Part shown: one piece after another, positions 1 through 15,680 of the stretch
Layout of the letters: each line of letters opens with the position of its first letter
Numbering within the stretch: the first letter of the stretch is position 1
Source of the DNA: Salminus brasiliensis
Lineage: Eukaryota > Chordata > Actinopteri > Characiformes > Bryconidae
Assembly (NCBI RefSeq): GCF_030463535.1
Contig: NC_132899.1
Location: 12,114,990 to 12,178,989, forward strand
Direction: 5' to 3'
DNA: 64,000 nucleotides
The notes under the pieces: generated by a model
Told to the model about the DNA's origin: nothing
Database searches by the model: none
The model's input: only the letters and a program-made list of their open reading frames with translations
Position numbers and translations under genes: made by a program

Positions 1-1356
1 CTCTAAGCTTTAGTGAACTGGAAGGCCGCTTTTGCCAGGGGACTCTTTCCATTTGGTAATCATTTTTCAATTATTTTTTATAATAAATGGCAAAAGAGCA
101 CATAGATTATGTGGACACAAATCTCTTTTAATCAGCTTTAGCTGTGCGGTTCCAGAGACAGCTTTTATGAACAGTATGGGTGATACTCTCAGATTTATCT
201 ATCTGAGGGTGATTACATTTTAGCAACCAAGCTCTGCTTTCCAGTCACCATTCAGTACAGCGACTTATAGAATGAAAGAGCAAAAAAATCCAGGTCAGAC
301 AGGAGAGGAAGAACTGAATGACTTTTTTTCTGTAGGTCTATACGCAGAGCACACATGCACAGGCTGTGGGAAATGTGATCCTAGTGTTGCAGTGCATTTC
401 AAGGCCTCAAGGTGCATTAAGAATGAATAGGTCTTCAGTTTCACGGCTCTCACTCTTGGTAAACACCTGAGTGGTCAGGGGCTCTTTATACTTGCGATTA
501 TCACCCACCTGTGTCTCATGTGGCTTTTTATGTCCTCAATTACCCATTGACGGGGACTAGCATCTTATTACCCTGTTTTTTGGCGCAACTGTAGGCAATA
601 TCACTTGATCTCAGCTCTCCACACTGTTCTCCCCAGACCTCATAAAATTAATTGGATGTGACCGACATCAGACATCGCTGTCCATTTCATTTATTATTTC
701 TGATTTTGTTGAGGTTTGATCTAACCTGCATGGATTTCTATCCACTGCCCTCCAGTGTAACAATTTCTCTTAAAGCAACCACATTACATTCCCCATGCAT
801 GCATCTTCTGAAATGAAAAGCCAATACTGGGCAGATCTGATAAAAACCATTATCACTCAAATATATTCAAAATGTATCCAAATATATCACTGTGTCTGGT
901 GCTATATACATTAGCATTAATCAAGTTCTACCAATTAGTATTAACACCCAATTATAAAATTACACTAAAACACTAAATCACACCAAAGGGAATCTTGCAC
1001 AGTACTAAAAGACTCATTTAGACAGGAAACCTACCTGTTATGAATTTTAAACCAATAAATTACAGACATTGTAGGACTTGACACCATGAATAAAAATGTG
1101 AACTTTCCATGCACTATACCCATGAATGTAATGCTCATTTTATGTTAAATGTATGAGTTATGATATCTGTAGTACTGAAAAGCACTGGCACAGGATGTCA
1201 GTATCTCAGAAATGTGACTGTTATTACTTGACTGTTAAGACATATTTCTTTGACTCGAATTTGGGCTAGTTAGACTAAATTATACATACAATGGGAGTTC
1301 TCCGTTACTTTTATTGGCAAGGACTGTGATCCGTGACTGGATGGTTGGCCCACATT
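1..1356. other. Non-coding, nothing recognised
   Basis: AT-rich single-copy-looking sequence. No open frame resembles a known protein, and no splice-flanked exon, tRNA or clear repeat was seen. It may hold part of an intron of an upstream gene, but nothing in the sequence shows this. Confidence 0.5.
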
Positions 1357-2430
1357 TACAGTCAGGTCCATAATTATTTGGACAGTCAGAAAATGTTTGT
1401 AGATTAGGCTCTGGATTACACAGAATTGAACTGAATCAACCCAGTAGCAGTGTGGACTTTCAGCTTTAATTTAAGGGGTACAACAAAAAATATTACATTA
1501 GCTGATTAGGAATTAGTCATATTTTACAAAGCTCGCTCGAAAGTAATGGATTATTTATCTGATAAGCAATTACATGAACTGTTTCCTCATTGTTTGATTG
1601 CAGAGGTTGCAGAGGTTGATTGCAAGTGTTATTTTTTTTATTTGGCAGCTGTTTGTAGGGATTACCTGACCTCAACCCAATTAAAGATTCTTACTGTAGA
1701 ATAACCTGAAGGCGGAAGCAAAAAAGCAGCAACTAATGCTGGCCAATTTTGAAATTTTCCAGTGTCTGAATGAAATCACACAAGTTTTGCTAGAGTTACA
1801 TCGTGCTCCCATCATCTCGATTGTTTGGTGTAAGGTGGTCAGGACAGCTGTCTTAACTCTGAAGTCTTTTTTCGTCTTGATGTACCAATAAAATCAACCG
1901 TGTTAATGTTTTTAGATTTGCTCATGCAAACTGTGACTGGGACATTTTGAATAACTAATAGGTGAGCTCTCTCCAGCACCAAACAGCAAGCACCTTGCTG
2001 TCCCTGTTAATTTGACCAGGGTCTTGCAAAATAGTGACAGTGTAAGATTCTACTCAGTCTAAGTTTCAGTCTTAATGACAAATCGTTTTTAGATTTGAGG
2101 GAATAAACTATATAGAATAAAGACTATACAAGAATATAGAATAAACTACTACTGTTTAGTGTATAGTTAGCACAATGAAGCTGCAGTAAAAAACTGGCAA
2201 ATCTCAAGAGAAGAAATTTGGGTGATTTTTGGGTGGTCAGAGATTGCAAGGATTTGCATTCAAGCATTAGAAATAGTCCTTCTATTTAGAACTGTTAGCT
2301 TTTCAAATTACTTGAATAATGGCTGTGGAAAATGGAAAATGGCTGTAATTCCTAAGCAGTTAATGCAATATATTTATTAAACCTCTTAAATTAAAACTGA
2401 AAGTCTACACTTCAATCACATTCAAATGAC
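1357..2430 (+). mobile_element. Decayed Tc1/mariner-like DNA transposon
   Basis: After a TA dinucleotide the left end reads CAGTCAGGTCCATAATTATT, a terminus typical of a common fish Tc1 family. The stretch at about 1452-1478 (GGACTTTCAGCTTTAATTTA) is repeated in inverted form at about 2384-2412 (TAAATTAAAACTGAAAGTC), marking subterminal inverted repeats. At 1665-1682 the + strand reads P-D-L-N-P-I, the conserved motif around the second catalytic Asp of Tc1 transposases, followed by stops. No intact transposase survives. The left end is clear. The right end is set only by the inverted repeat, since the terminal bases are not recognisable, so it is approximate. It is judged a dead remnant. Confidence 0.7.
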
Positions 2431-4440
2431 AGAATGTGCCATGGAAATGTTGATGGGAGTGGGTAAAAAAAACCTTGTGCTTTTAGCTTTGCCTATAAAA
2501 AATGTTTTTAAGTTTTAAGTTTTCTTTCACCAAATCCCATGTTTTACCAGAACTACAGAAGAACCATTTGTAAAACTTTTAATGGAAAACGAAAGTCTCA
2601 TCAAAATGCAGTTTATTTAATTATGTGGATGTTGTGTGTATTTACTTGTGTGTACAGTAAAATTCCAGTTTTTCTACGACAAGAATAGAAACTCTTTGGC
2701 AACTTTGAAGAGGTAACAAGCCCCTGTGTTTGTGTTGTGGGCCCAGATTTTGAATGATTCACTTTTTCCCAGTGTTTTTTCCTTTTTATGAGCACTGGGA
2801 AGTGGAGAGCTGCACGGGAATGGGAACAGCATTAAAACCAGGGGTTTCCACACTAATGTGCGGGTATGGGGCTGGAATGTAGTTTGGGAATGGGAATAAA
2901 CTTTACAGCATTACTGTGGAAACATCAATGAAATGTCATTATGGGAGTATGCTATACTTTTCAGCCACTATATTATTTGAGGTATTAATTCATTTTGTAT
3001 GTTTAGCTTAGAGATATCCATCAGACTGACCTTGTTCTCATAGCTATCGTTTCTACTGCTTTGAAAGTTTTAGATGATGCCAAAATTATTTTTTGCCGTT
3101 CCACCTTAAATGGTGCTGCAGTTGCATTGCAACATACACACAAACACCAGAATGAACAAAACATACATGTTCATAGCTGAGAGAATATATTCTCTGTTTA
3201 GTTGGCAACGAGACATTTATGAGGCATGTTAAATCAACTTTTAAAATGATTATTCATAATAGTTTAATAGTTGATTTTAATATTTATGGAGTCAATAAAA
3301 ATCCATTAATGAAATCACACTCCTCCTGTTTTTCCAGTTTTAAACTGGTGGAGTTGACCTATTGACCTAAGACACATTCAGCAGTAGTATTTAAAATTCA
3401 GTACAAATATTTACAATGATAATCCCTCGTATAAATGGTATATTTATGGTAAAGGGGCTCTTGTATGGGGTAGGGACTGTAATGGGTACTATGGGGATGA
3501 GATGGAGACAGGGTTGGGGCACCCAGGTATTGGGTAGGGATAGAGATGTGTACTTTGTGCATGTAGTGGAAGCATGTGGGGCTGGGGTTAGAGACGTTGG
3601 GAACAACCGAGGTGGGGACAGAACTTCATCCCCTGCAGCTCTCTACTGCAAGGAGAAATATAAGGGATCCACCCTTATGATCCAAGTCAGTCATACAGAT
3701 GAGGCATACAGTATATGGGGGGAAAAAAACAATGCTTTAAAAGTTAAACAATATCATAAACCAAGGCCTTTCCAACTGCCTTAACATTATCACCTGCTTC
3801 TGATACAGACACCACAAATTAACCAGAGTGAAACAGCTTGAGTTGTAGTCATAATGAGAAAATTAGCTTGAACTATTTTAAGTAGGCCTATTTGGATTCT
3901 CTACACAGGGCTATATACTCCAGCTTTCAAACGAGCCACGAGGGATCTGGGCCAGTCGAGCATGGATAAATCAGCCTAGGATACACAAATCTGTCAATGT
4001 ATCTCTACCTCTGGCATTATCCTTCAATCCTCAGGGTATTTTCCACCCACGAAGACAAGAACTGATACCCATTATATTACAGTTACAGCTTAGCCTCTGT
4101 TTGGGTCTGACAACCAAGCTAATGTTTCATGCTTGCTTTCAGCAACAGAAGTCGCATTGTAAAAAAAAAAATGGCCCATGAGCCTAGTTTGATCAAGTGA
4201 AACAATGGTAATGTCTACAATTTGAAGGAGGGATTATGAGAAAAGCTTTGTTTTTTTGTTTTTTTGCATGATTACATGATTATAATGGGCCATGTTTGTC
4301 CCCAGCCTAAGAGGGAATGCTGAATGTATAACCCCTCATGTTATAAATCATTAAAACTGCACATATTTCAGCACTAAAGCTGTGTTTTCCCTACAGACTG
4401 TACAGCTGAACGCATATCAGCTCAGGTGATTCAGATTTCT
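2431..4440. other. Intergenic DNA upstream of calm2
   Basis: No gene recognised. At about 3416-3620 there is a G-rich, pyrimidine-poor stretch that is open in two overlapping frames on opposite strands; its translation is low-complexity and resembles no family. The rest is AT-rich filler. Confidence 0.5.
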
Positions 4441-4853
4441 CCACGCTTACGGCCGGCTCACCGCTACACTGTATGACCAAGGGAGTGACGCATTGCAGGT
4501 ACAAACGAACCAATCAGCAACGTCCGCACGACCGCATTTCACACAGTAACCCTCCGCCATCACATAGTTCCCTTGTATTTTCGCCGAATGTTTTCTCAAT
4601 ATGCCACCAATTTTAGCATGTCTCCTAACTGACACTTCTACGAGTCTACGTCGTTAAATACAGCCGCGATTCAGCGCGCAAACTAGCGGTGTTTTCGAGA
4701 GGCGCCGAGCCAGAATGCAGATGACCGGGCGGATGAACACACGCGTAGGGGAGGCGTTTATGTACAACCGTCAAGGCGGGTCTACTGTACTGAGAGACCT
4801 GCTCTCCATTTGAGAAGCGGCTTGAGGGGAGGAAGGCACACAAATACAGCAAA
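4441..4853 (+). promoter_or_regulatory. calm2: calm2 promoter and 5'UTR region
   Basis: CpG content rises sharply compared with the flanks, with CG dinucleotides frequent from 4444 onward and especially at 4640-4760. A CCAAT box (CCAATCA) lies at 4510-4516. The region ends directly at the calmodulin start codon. A CpG-rich promoter fits a broadly expressed gene. The transcription start cannot be placed; no convincing TATA box was seen. The assignment is positional. Confidence 0.55.
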
Positions 4854-8399
<3,546 letters not shown>

Positions 8400-9048
8400 A
8401 GGCCTTGTACAGAATTTCTTGTATAAAATATTTGCCTTTTCTTTGTAATTTCTGTAAAATCTTTCATTTTAATTCTACTCATCTTCTCCTGCTGTCCAAA
8501 GGAACTGCATGTATTCATTTTTTTTTTTTTTTTTTTTTTTCCCCCTCCCCCCCTTCCCAGTGTACATCATTGTTTCTTTTTGATCTAAGAAGCAGTCACA
8601 GGACCAGGTGATTGGTATAGGCTGGCATTGCTGCCTGCCTGCTACCTGATGAGAGGAGATATTGAGGGTCTAGCTGACTGATGTTTGGGTTGTTTTGTTT
8701 TAATTTCCCTGTCTTCTCCCCTCCTTTTTTTTTTTTTTTTTTTTTTTTTTCTTTTGATTTTTGTGGAGGAGCTACTCTGCATGGGCAATGGACTAAGTAT
8801 ATATGTGTGGGAAAAAAATTATCCTCAACATTGCACTATTGCAACATCAGTGAATGAAATAACGGGTTTATCGGCAGGTACTCGTACACTATAGTCTTTT
8901 TGTATTTGTTCTGTTCTCCAGGTTATTACTATGCTTTATAATTAGTCACTTCTTTTTCTTTTTTAACTGCTTATGGCACAGCCATGCCTCAAAGAATCCA
9001 TTCCAAGTTGTATATTTGTTTTCCAATAAAATTAACAATTTATCCCAA
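8400..9048 (+). other. calm2: calm2 3'UTR with poly(A) signal
   Basis: This follows the calmodulin TGA. It carries two long T homopolymers (about 8518-8540 and 8727-8750) and a canonical AATAAA at 9025-9030, in a context expected to cleave within about 20 bases. The end coordinate is inferred. The T tracts are prone to length error in assembly. Confidence 0.7.
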
Positions 9049-11605
9049 AAAGCCTTTTTTTGGTTCATTTGGAAAGACAACTTAGCCCAGCAGAATTATA
9101 TAGATCATTTAAGCATTATAATAAGCCACAATCACAAGACCTTAAGAAATAAGTATGAGCTTTGTTAAAGTACTTTAAAAAAATAAAAAAAAAATATTGA
9201 AAGTTGCTCTACTACTGGCTTTTCCAGGAGACTATCCTTACTTTTGCAATCTTTGTACGCTCTGTTCTGCATGGATGTTTTCAGTGCGGTGTTCCAGCCG
9301 GGCTGCACTACTGCACTGCCATCACCATAAAAGGGGCTGCTGAAAAGCGGCCAGGGTTCCCTGTGTTAGAGGTACAAAAGGTTTGAGGCTGGAAGGCAGA
9401 AAGACAAACACATTGCCCGAGTGTGTCATTGTTAACAGTGTGCGTAAATGGTGCCGGCTGACAGGGCCTTTTGAAGTAATCAAGTGCAGGTGATGCAGAG
9501 TTTGAGGAACGAGTCCCAGGCTCATTCACAATGCAAACAAATGTGAAGGGGCTATGGTTTGAGACTAGTTGGGCTGTATCAAGGGAGATGTGCATGCATC
9601 CTGTTTCACTGGGCTTGTTCATCTCGAGCCCCGAATTGAACATTCTGGCTTAGATATTCATGTTCCATGAAATCTCCTAGCAACCATAAATTCCAGTCCC
9701 ACAGGGAGCTGTGTTCTCCCTTTTCCAGCAGACTCTGAAGGATCATCTCGAAGCTCAGCAGAGCATGAGTAGCTGCGTTGCTGGCTGGGGATTAACGTGA
9801 GGATCTCTTACGGTTGTGTTAATGTCTTATTTTTTTTGTTTTAAAAAGGTGGCTTACTGTAAGGACTGTTTCCCAACCTCTTATAGTAGTAGTTCCAGTT
9901 CATGGGGATGGGCATGTACGGAGCGTCTAAGATCAAACAGCAGTTACAGCCCACCTGCTAGCAGAGCCATAGAGCTGTGTGACATTACTGAAAGCCAAGC
10001 TATCAATAGCTGCAGCTTACAGTCATGCCGTCGTCCACTTCCAAAAAGGTTACAACACTGCAATGTAAAACCAGGAGGGAAAACAAGTCCTGGAAGACTG
10101 GGTTTCAGCATAGTTTTGTAGTTTTCCTGCTCAAGCATACCTGATTTAACTTGCCTGGTTTTTGCCAGGTTTAGGGAAAGTCTTGGGGCAGAAAAATCCC
10201 CACCCTTCGTTCACCACTCCTGGTTAAAAAATAGTCCAACAGCTTTGGCATAGATATGCTTTCGGAAACTAGGGTTGTACAGAGGACACTGAACGGGCCG
10301 AGCCATGCTGAGGCGGGGAATATGGCCACATTTCAAATTTTCATCACAGACTATTCGATTTTCTTTGTAATGGAAATGCGTCATCTGCCTCAGAGAGGAT
10401 TCTTGTCAGGTAGCCCGGCCGTCTATCTCTGAGAGGAGCTTGTGTTGTTGGCATACTTATGATTATACCTATCACTCAGCAAGGACACAATGCAAGCCAT
10501 TCCCAGAATGTGTCAGACGCCTCACAGACAGCTCCCCTGCCACACTGACACTTAATAAGATCATCTTTCTCCCCTGGCCCTGGCTGTCCACCCTGCACGT
10601 GGTTTAGTAATCGCTGTGGCCATTATCACATGTTGCTGATGGATGGATGTGTGTGTGCCCGAGAACCCAGCTGCTCCTGTTGTTGCCATGATAAATGAGC
10701 AGGGGTGTTTAATGGGCCCCTGTGCCCTGTTGTGGTGGTTATTTTTTAATCCTGTGTGCTTGGGGATGGTTATAAAGGGCATGCCTGATTGGCCTTGTTT
10801 GTACCAAAGATGGCTTCAGACCAGAACAATAGACAGATGTGTATCCTTTCACCTCAACATAGCAACGCTGTCAGATCAAAGCCTCATCGTTGGAAATTGC
10901 TAGCTGACCTTCACATTGATTGTGTGAACACTCTAGAGGTGCTCCAGAATTACTTGTCATATTAAAGGTAGTTATGAAATAACTAAAGTTTGGAATGGGG
11001 AGCCAAAGCTGAAGCCCCTCCCCCTCATGCCATACCCCACACCTCGTCTCATTATTTCTGCTATTTTAAAGAACACAGTTTGACATGATACATTTAAATA
11101 ATCTAAAAGGTCTTATTCCCTCCCCATCCCATACAGTCTATACATGAATACTAGGCATGGAAAACATCTCTTTTTTCAGAATAAACAGGATTTCTTAAGG
11201 GATATTTCCAATTTGGTCATTTCCAATTGCTACCCATTAATAAGGGTTCCTTCTATCACAAAATGCCACCAGTGTTGGGAGAGATGACTAGCATGTGCTT
11301 CCTCTGAGTCACATGAAGTCAGCCAGCTGCAATGTCATTTTGGACAGCTGACCACAATTGGAGGAGAACGCCAACTGCCAGTGTCTGTGACCCCTGCCCG
11401 ATTTTCACCACCCAAACGGAGAGAGTAGGGCCAAATCCGCCCTCCGGAACTCCCAGCCACACTGTAGTATCACTGGGGACGAAGCTGGCAATCTGCCCAA
11501 TGATTTGGCCAATGCTTAGACAGCTCTGCCACTCCAAAGGCCCTAATGAATTGCTTAGGTACATATATTCTCCTATTCAGTCCACAGCAGTTTAGCCCCA
11601 CCCAT
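9049..11605. other. Intergenic DNA downstream of calm2
   Basis: No convincing gene. The stretch is somewhat richer in GC than its surroundings. Open frames of about 100 codons (for example on both strands near 9310-9640) have no splice context or family resemblance. The segment at about 11330-11560, with phrases such as GATTTGGCCAATGCTTAGAC, feels like an old dispersed repeat, but I could not name it. Confidence 0.45.
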
Positions 11606-11906
11606 CTGTGGACAAAAGTATTAGGGCACCTGCTCATTTTAAAAAAAAAAGAGCTTATCCAGCTTTTGTTGGAGTCACCATCATTCCAGAGACCACAGCT
11701 CAATGCTGGGGGACTTTATACCCCTCTAGCCCACGCCTGGCTTTAAGCATGGTGCTAATAGATTCATGTTTATCCAGAGAGTCCTATTCTATTGACAATA
11801 CTTTCCTGCAGGGACCAGACATATCTGTGTCAGCAATGGGTGCAACTTAAAGTAGCTGAATGCATTCATTAGAAGGTGTGTCCACAGACATTTAGACATA
11901 TAGTGC
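11606..11906. mobile_element. Tc1-like short non-autonomous element, copy 1
   Basis: This belongs to a non-autonomous family found many times in this window. One end reads GTGGACAAAAGTATTAGGGCACCTGCTC; the other ends with GTCCACAGACATTTAGACATATAGTGC. The middle has the family's block ending in TATACCCCTCTAGCCCACGCC. About 180 bases of the usual interior are missing compared with the longest copies. It has no coding capacity. The TA target and the terminus CACTATATG suggest Tc1/mariner mobilisation. Confidence 0.8.
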
Positions 11907-13868
11907 GTCAAAAATGGTTGTTTTTTACTTGATAACACTGTACCCTTTTTGATATATGCAGAATACAGCAAAGACATGACAGAGCAGAAGTGCAAAATAT
12001 AAGAAGGACATTAGATTTTAGACTCACATGCCGAAATAATAATTATGCTATAATTATAACAGGATTTTTCATGACTTTTATCATGATGTTTAAAATGGCT
12101 GTGTAAAATAAATTAGGCCTGTTTTTGTCCATAATTTAACTTTGGGAGAAAAGAGAAAATGTTAAAGACATTTTTTTTTCTCATCCAAAAAAAAAATCAT
12201 ATTTTGGAAATGCGAGGTTTGAACACAGGACACAGAAAAGTGGATGTTAAAGGGTCCAGTTTGCTCATTGACCTGTTGTTTTACTGGCACACTTTTGGAC
12301 AAGCCAACCTAGCTGGGGTCTTGTCCAAGTCTGCACCTGGTCATGAAGCGAGAGCTTTGAAAAGAGATAATGTTCGGCAGCCGCTGCTATAGCAAAGGCT
12401 TTGCTAGGCAGGCTTAACAGCGTGCGACTAAATTAACACCTCCTCCTGAACCTCCCGGCCCCCTCCCACTGAAAGACTGAAAGGATTGGGTGACACCTGT
12501 CCATGGAGTCTGATGACACGTAGCGTCTCTCCAAAAGCAGCCTGCCAAGGCTACTTCTAAGGCATTCATGTATAACAAAATGCACGTTTGTCCAGTATGT
12601 TTACTCTCATTGGTTTTTAAACCGATTTCATAGTCAAGACTAAACTAATAATCAACTCGGAATGAAAGGAGCCTGTTGCATCTCTCCTGACATTTTCTTT
12701 GAAGAGAGAAAATAAAAACCAACGCTGGAGGAGAGCCTTCCTCAAAAAGCTTATTAGGCGTCTGGCCGTGGGTGGCCTGGCGTGGGCCATGGTTGGGTCA
12801 GAGAACTAAGTAATCTGCTTTCTTACTGGTGGCTCATTTTTCTTTCTAGAAAGGCACAGATAGAAGCAATGTGCGCTATTTCTGCCCGCATGCCTGGGAG
12901 GGCCTGGGGCGTGGTGGTGCGAGAAAGAAGGAGAGGGTGGGTTGGGGGGAGTTGGGAGCTGCTGAAAATAGTGGAAAGCAATTAGAATATCACAAAGTTC
13001 AACCCCTGGAGGAAAGACTGGTGAGATTTTTTTGAAACAAAAGAGCTATGTTCTAAGCTGAGTGTGCAGGGTGTGCAGGAAACAGAGGGGGAGAGTGTGA
13101 AAGAGAGAATAAGAGAGCGATTGAAGGGGGAGGGTGTGCGTGTGTGTGTGTGTGTGTATGATGTGACAGTGCAGGAATGTTACCCACAGGGATCCGAAGC
13201 CAAAAGGAGAGCGCTTTCTGGCTCAATGGCACAGAAGAGTCTTTTCAGGAATTAAAATGTCAGTGACCGAGATTATGTTAAGAGCCTGTCTCTCTGTAGC
13301 GTTTGTGGAAAAGAAGCCGTCCATGCCTAACGCAGTCCAGAGCGTAGGTAAACTAAATAAAATAAACCGCAAGGGCAAAGGAGTATGGGAAGCTCAAGAG
13401 GGCATGTGGTTTTTGTGGACGACCGGTCAGCCTTGTATTCTCTTCTGTAAGTGCTGGAAGAGCCCCAGGACTGACCATTCACACATTATTTCCCTGAAAA
13501 CTCTTGCTTGAGAGTTAGGCCTTATTTTTAGCTAGACCACACTGCCATGAATGAAAGGGATTTTCCAAGGCCTTCCAAAGTATTTTGAGCTATTGATTTT
13601 TATCATGTTTCAGTGCTGATCTACTGCTGATCTAGTTGTGCTGTAGAACGCTTATACAGAATAAATTCAGTTGTTATGTTTCACTTACACGCTGAACGTA
13701 GGTTATAGTGGCCAAAATTTACATTTAATCGCTCTCCTTTCTCTAAAGTTCCTTCATAATTTTTCAGATAGGCCTTAAAATGTCTTTAGCCACTGAGCTA
13801 AGTAGAGTTTGTAAGCTACATTTTTCTGTCACACTCCTTTCTGTAAAAAAAAATATAAGAACAATAAA
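11907..13868. other. Intergenic DNA, nothing recognised
   Basis: No gene or clear repeat. A short (GT)n run lies at about 13138-13158. The segment at 12620-12980 is low in simple repeats and comparatively GC-rich, so it would be a reasonable place to look for conserved non-coding sequence. Nothing in a single sequence can show conservation. Confidence 0.4.
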
Positions 13869-14110
13869 ACATTAGGTTGACATCAACCTCCAACACTGGA
13901 TAGATGTTGACTTTTAGTTAATACCAGAAACCAGTTGACACCAAAAACCCAACAGTAGCTTAACATCAACCTCCAATGTTAGACAGATGTTGAATTTAAG
14001 TTAATAAAAATTGTGCTGGTATAAAAAAAAACATTAGCTTGACAGTAACCTTTAACATTGGACAGATGTTGAATTTTACTTAATAATAAAAATTTACTTC
14101 AAAAACCCAG
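13869..14110. repeat. Degenerate tandem repeat, about 80-bp unit, three units
   Basis: Three successive units start AACATTAGGTTGACATCAAC (13869), AACAGTAGCTTAACATCAAC (about 13952) and AACATTAGCTTGACAGTAAC (about 14031). Each continues with a block like GACAGATGTTGAATTTTA and TTAATA. Related words, including inverted ones such as GACGTTGG and CAACGT-like blocks, continue to about 14360. This suggests the array lies inside an older repeat. Confidence 0.7.
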
Positions 14111-14618
14111 CATTAGACTTTTACATTATGTAAACATTATGAAGTTTAGCAGACGTTGGGTTTTGGTCTTCAAACCTCAGGACTAAATGTTGATAAACAA
14201 AGTTAATATAAAAATGGCATGTGATGTTTAAAAGACGTTGGATTTTGGTTACTTAACATCACAACTTAACAACAAAATATCAACTTTAACTTACGACAGC
14301 AGTTTACATCAACTGATGTTAGCATTAGACAATGTCATTATCCTACATTCAACCAGAAACCAATGTCTATTGACGTTAGTGGCCAGCTGAAGAGCTTCAG
14401 CAGACCTTAAAAGTAGAGTAATAAAAGCCTTTATTGCAGCCACTATAACCTCAGTTCATTCTGCCAGTGAAACATAAGTCACAAGAACAATCTATGAAAC
14501 GTTTTATGGTGCCTTTGTACTTGTGAACTGTTGTTTGGTAACCTGAATAGTAACAAAGTAACACAGGAGGTCAAACAATGCTATTCACTCATTTGACATA
14601 CTGACCTCTCAAATATAT

Positions 14619-14875
14619 GTTATATGTCCAAATGTTTGTGGACGCCTTTTCTAACAATTTCATTTAGCTGTTCAAGTTGAGGTGGCATGGTGATCATCCA
14701 ACATCCTGACCTCACTAATGCTCTTGCTGCTGAATGCAATCAAATCCTCAGAGTAATGCCCCAAAATCTAGTACAAAGCCTTCTCTGGACAGTAGAGACA
14801 GTTACTCCAATACCCTTGATTTCAGAAGAAACAATGAACGACCAGGTGTCCCAATACTTTTGTCCATACAGTGTA
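14619..14875. mobile_element. Tc1-like short non-autonomous element, copy 2
   Basis: Same family as at 11606, in the opposite orientation. It runs from TATATGTCCAAATGTTTGTGG to GTCCCAATACTTTTGTCCAT followed by ACAGTGTA. The half carrying the GCCCCCCAGCATTGAGC block is deleted, leaving about 257 bases. Confidence 0.82.
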
Positions 14876-15459
14876 CATACAGTTCTACCCAAGAGGCAAC
14901 ACTTCACATGTTTGTGAGGAGACACTGAGACAGCCAATAAAACATTGTTGTTTCACAGAGTGCAGCCTGACTGTAGTCTGTACTCTGTTCTGATGAAATA
15001 TGCCAGATATGAAAATATGAAAAGGAATTCTTCATAATATTTTTTTCAATGCATTTGAAGCAAAACACAAAGGCTTGATATACAGTTTGAACGCTTCATT
15101 GGCAAGCTGTGGCCACAGTAATGTAATCATGCTCATGTTAATACATTTACAGTCATTCTCTGTCTGCTTGGGAGAGTGGCTGCTCATCCTCCACTCACTA
15201 ATGGCCTCGTCCTCTCTAATTGATCCACTACCGCAGTGAGACATGGCGATCAATGGATAGGCCTTCTCTGGCACAATGCTTTTCGCTCAGCCAATTATAC
15301 CATAAATGTTATTCCTGCAGGGATAACTCTATTTCAGAGCTCCATTCCAGAGAGGATATGTATCACGTTTCTTGGTTTACTACGGAAACAACCATCAAAC
15401 TGAAGCAAGTGAAGCACAGACATTCCAGGGATGGTTGTGATGTGACTGAGGAAATGATC

Positions 15460-15680
15460 TACACTATATGGCGTGGTGCTTGTGGACACCCCATCTAAAA
15501 AAATCCATTTAGCTACTTTAAGTCGCTGACATAGATGTGTGAATGCACACATACAGTTTGCCTAGTCTCTGTAAAAAAGTACTGCCAATAAAATAAGACT
15601 CTTAGGAGCAGATAAACACAAATCTATTGGCACTATGCCTAATGCCAGGCGTGGGCTATAGGGGGTTTTGTCCATATACT
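15460..15680. mobile_element. Tc1-like short non-autonomous element, copy 3, internally deleted
   Basis: It starts ACACTATATGGCG, keeps the first half of the family (for example TTAGCTACTTTAAGTCGCTG and ATGCCTAATGCCAGGCGTGG), then jumps to the other terminus, TTTTGTCCATATAC. Both ends are present but about half the interior is gone. Confidence 0.75.
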
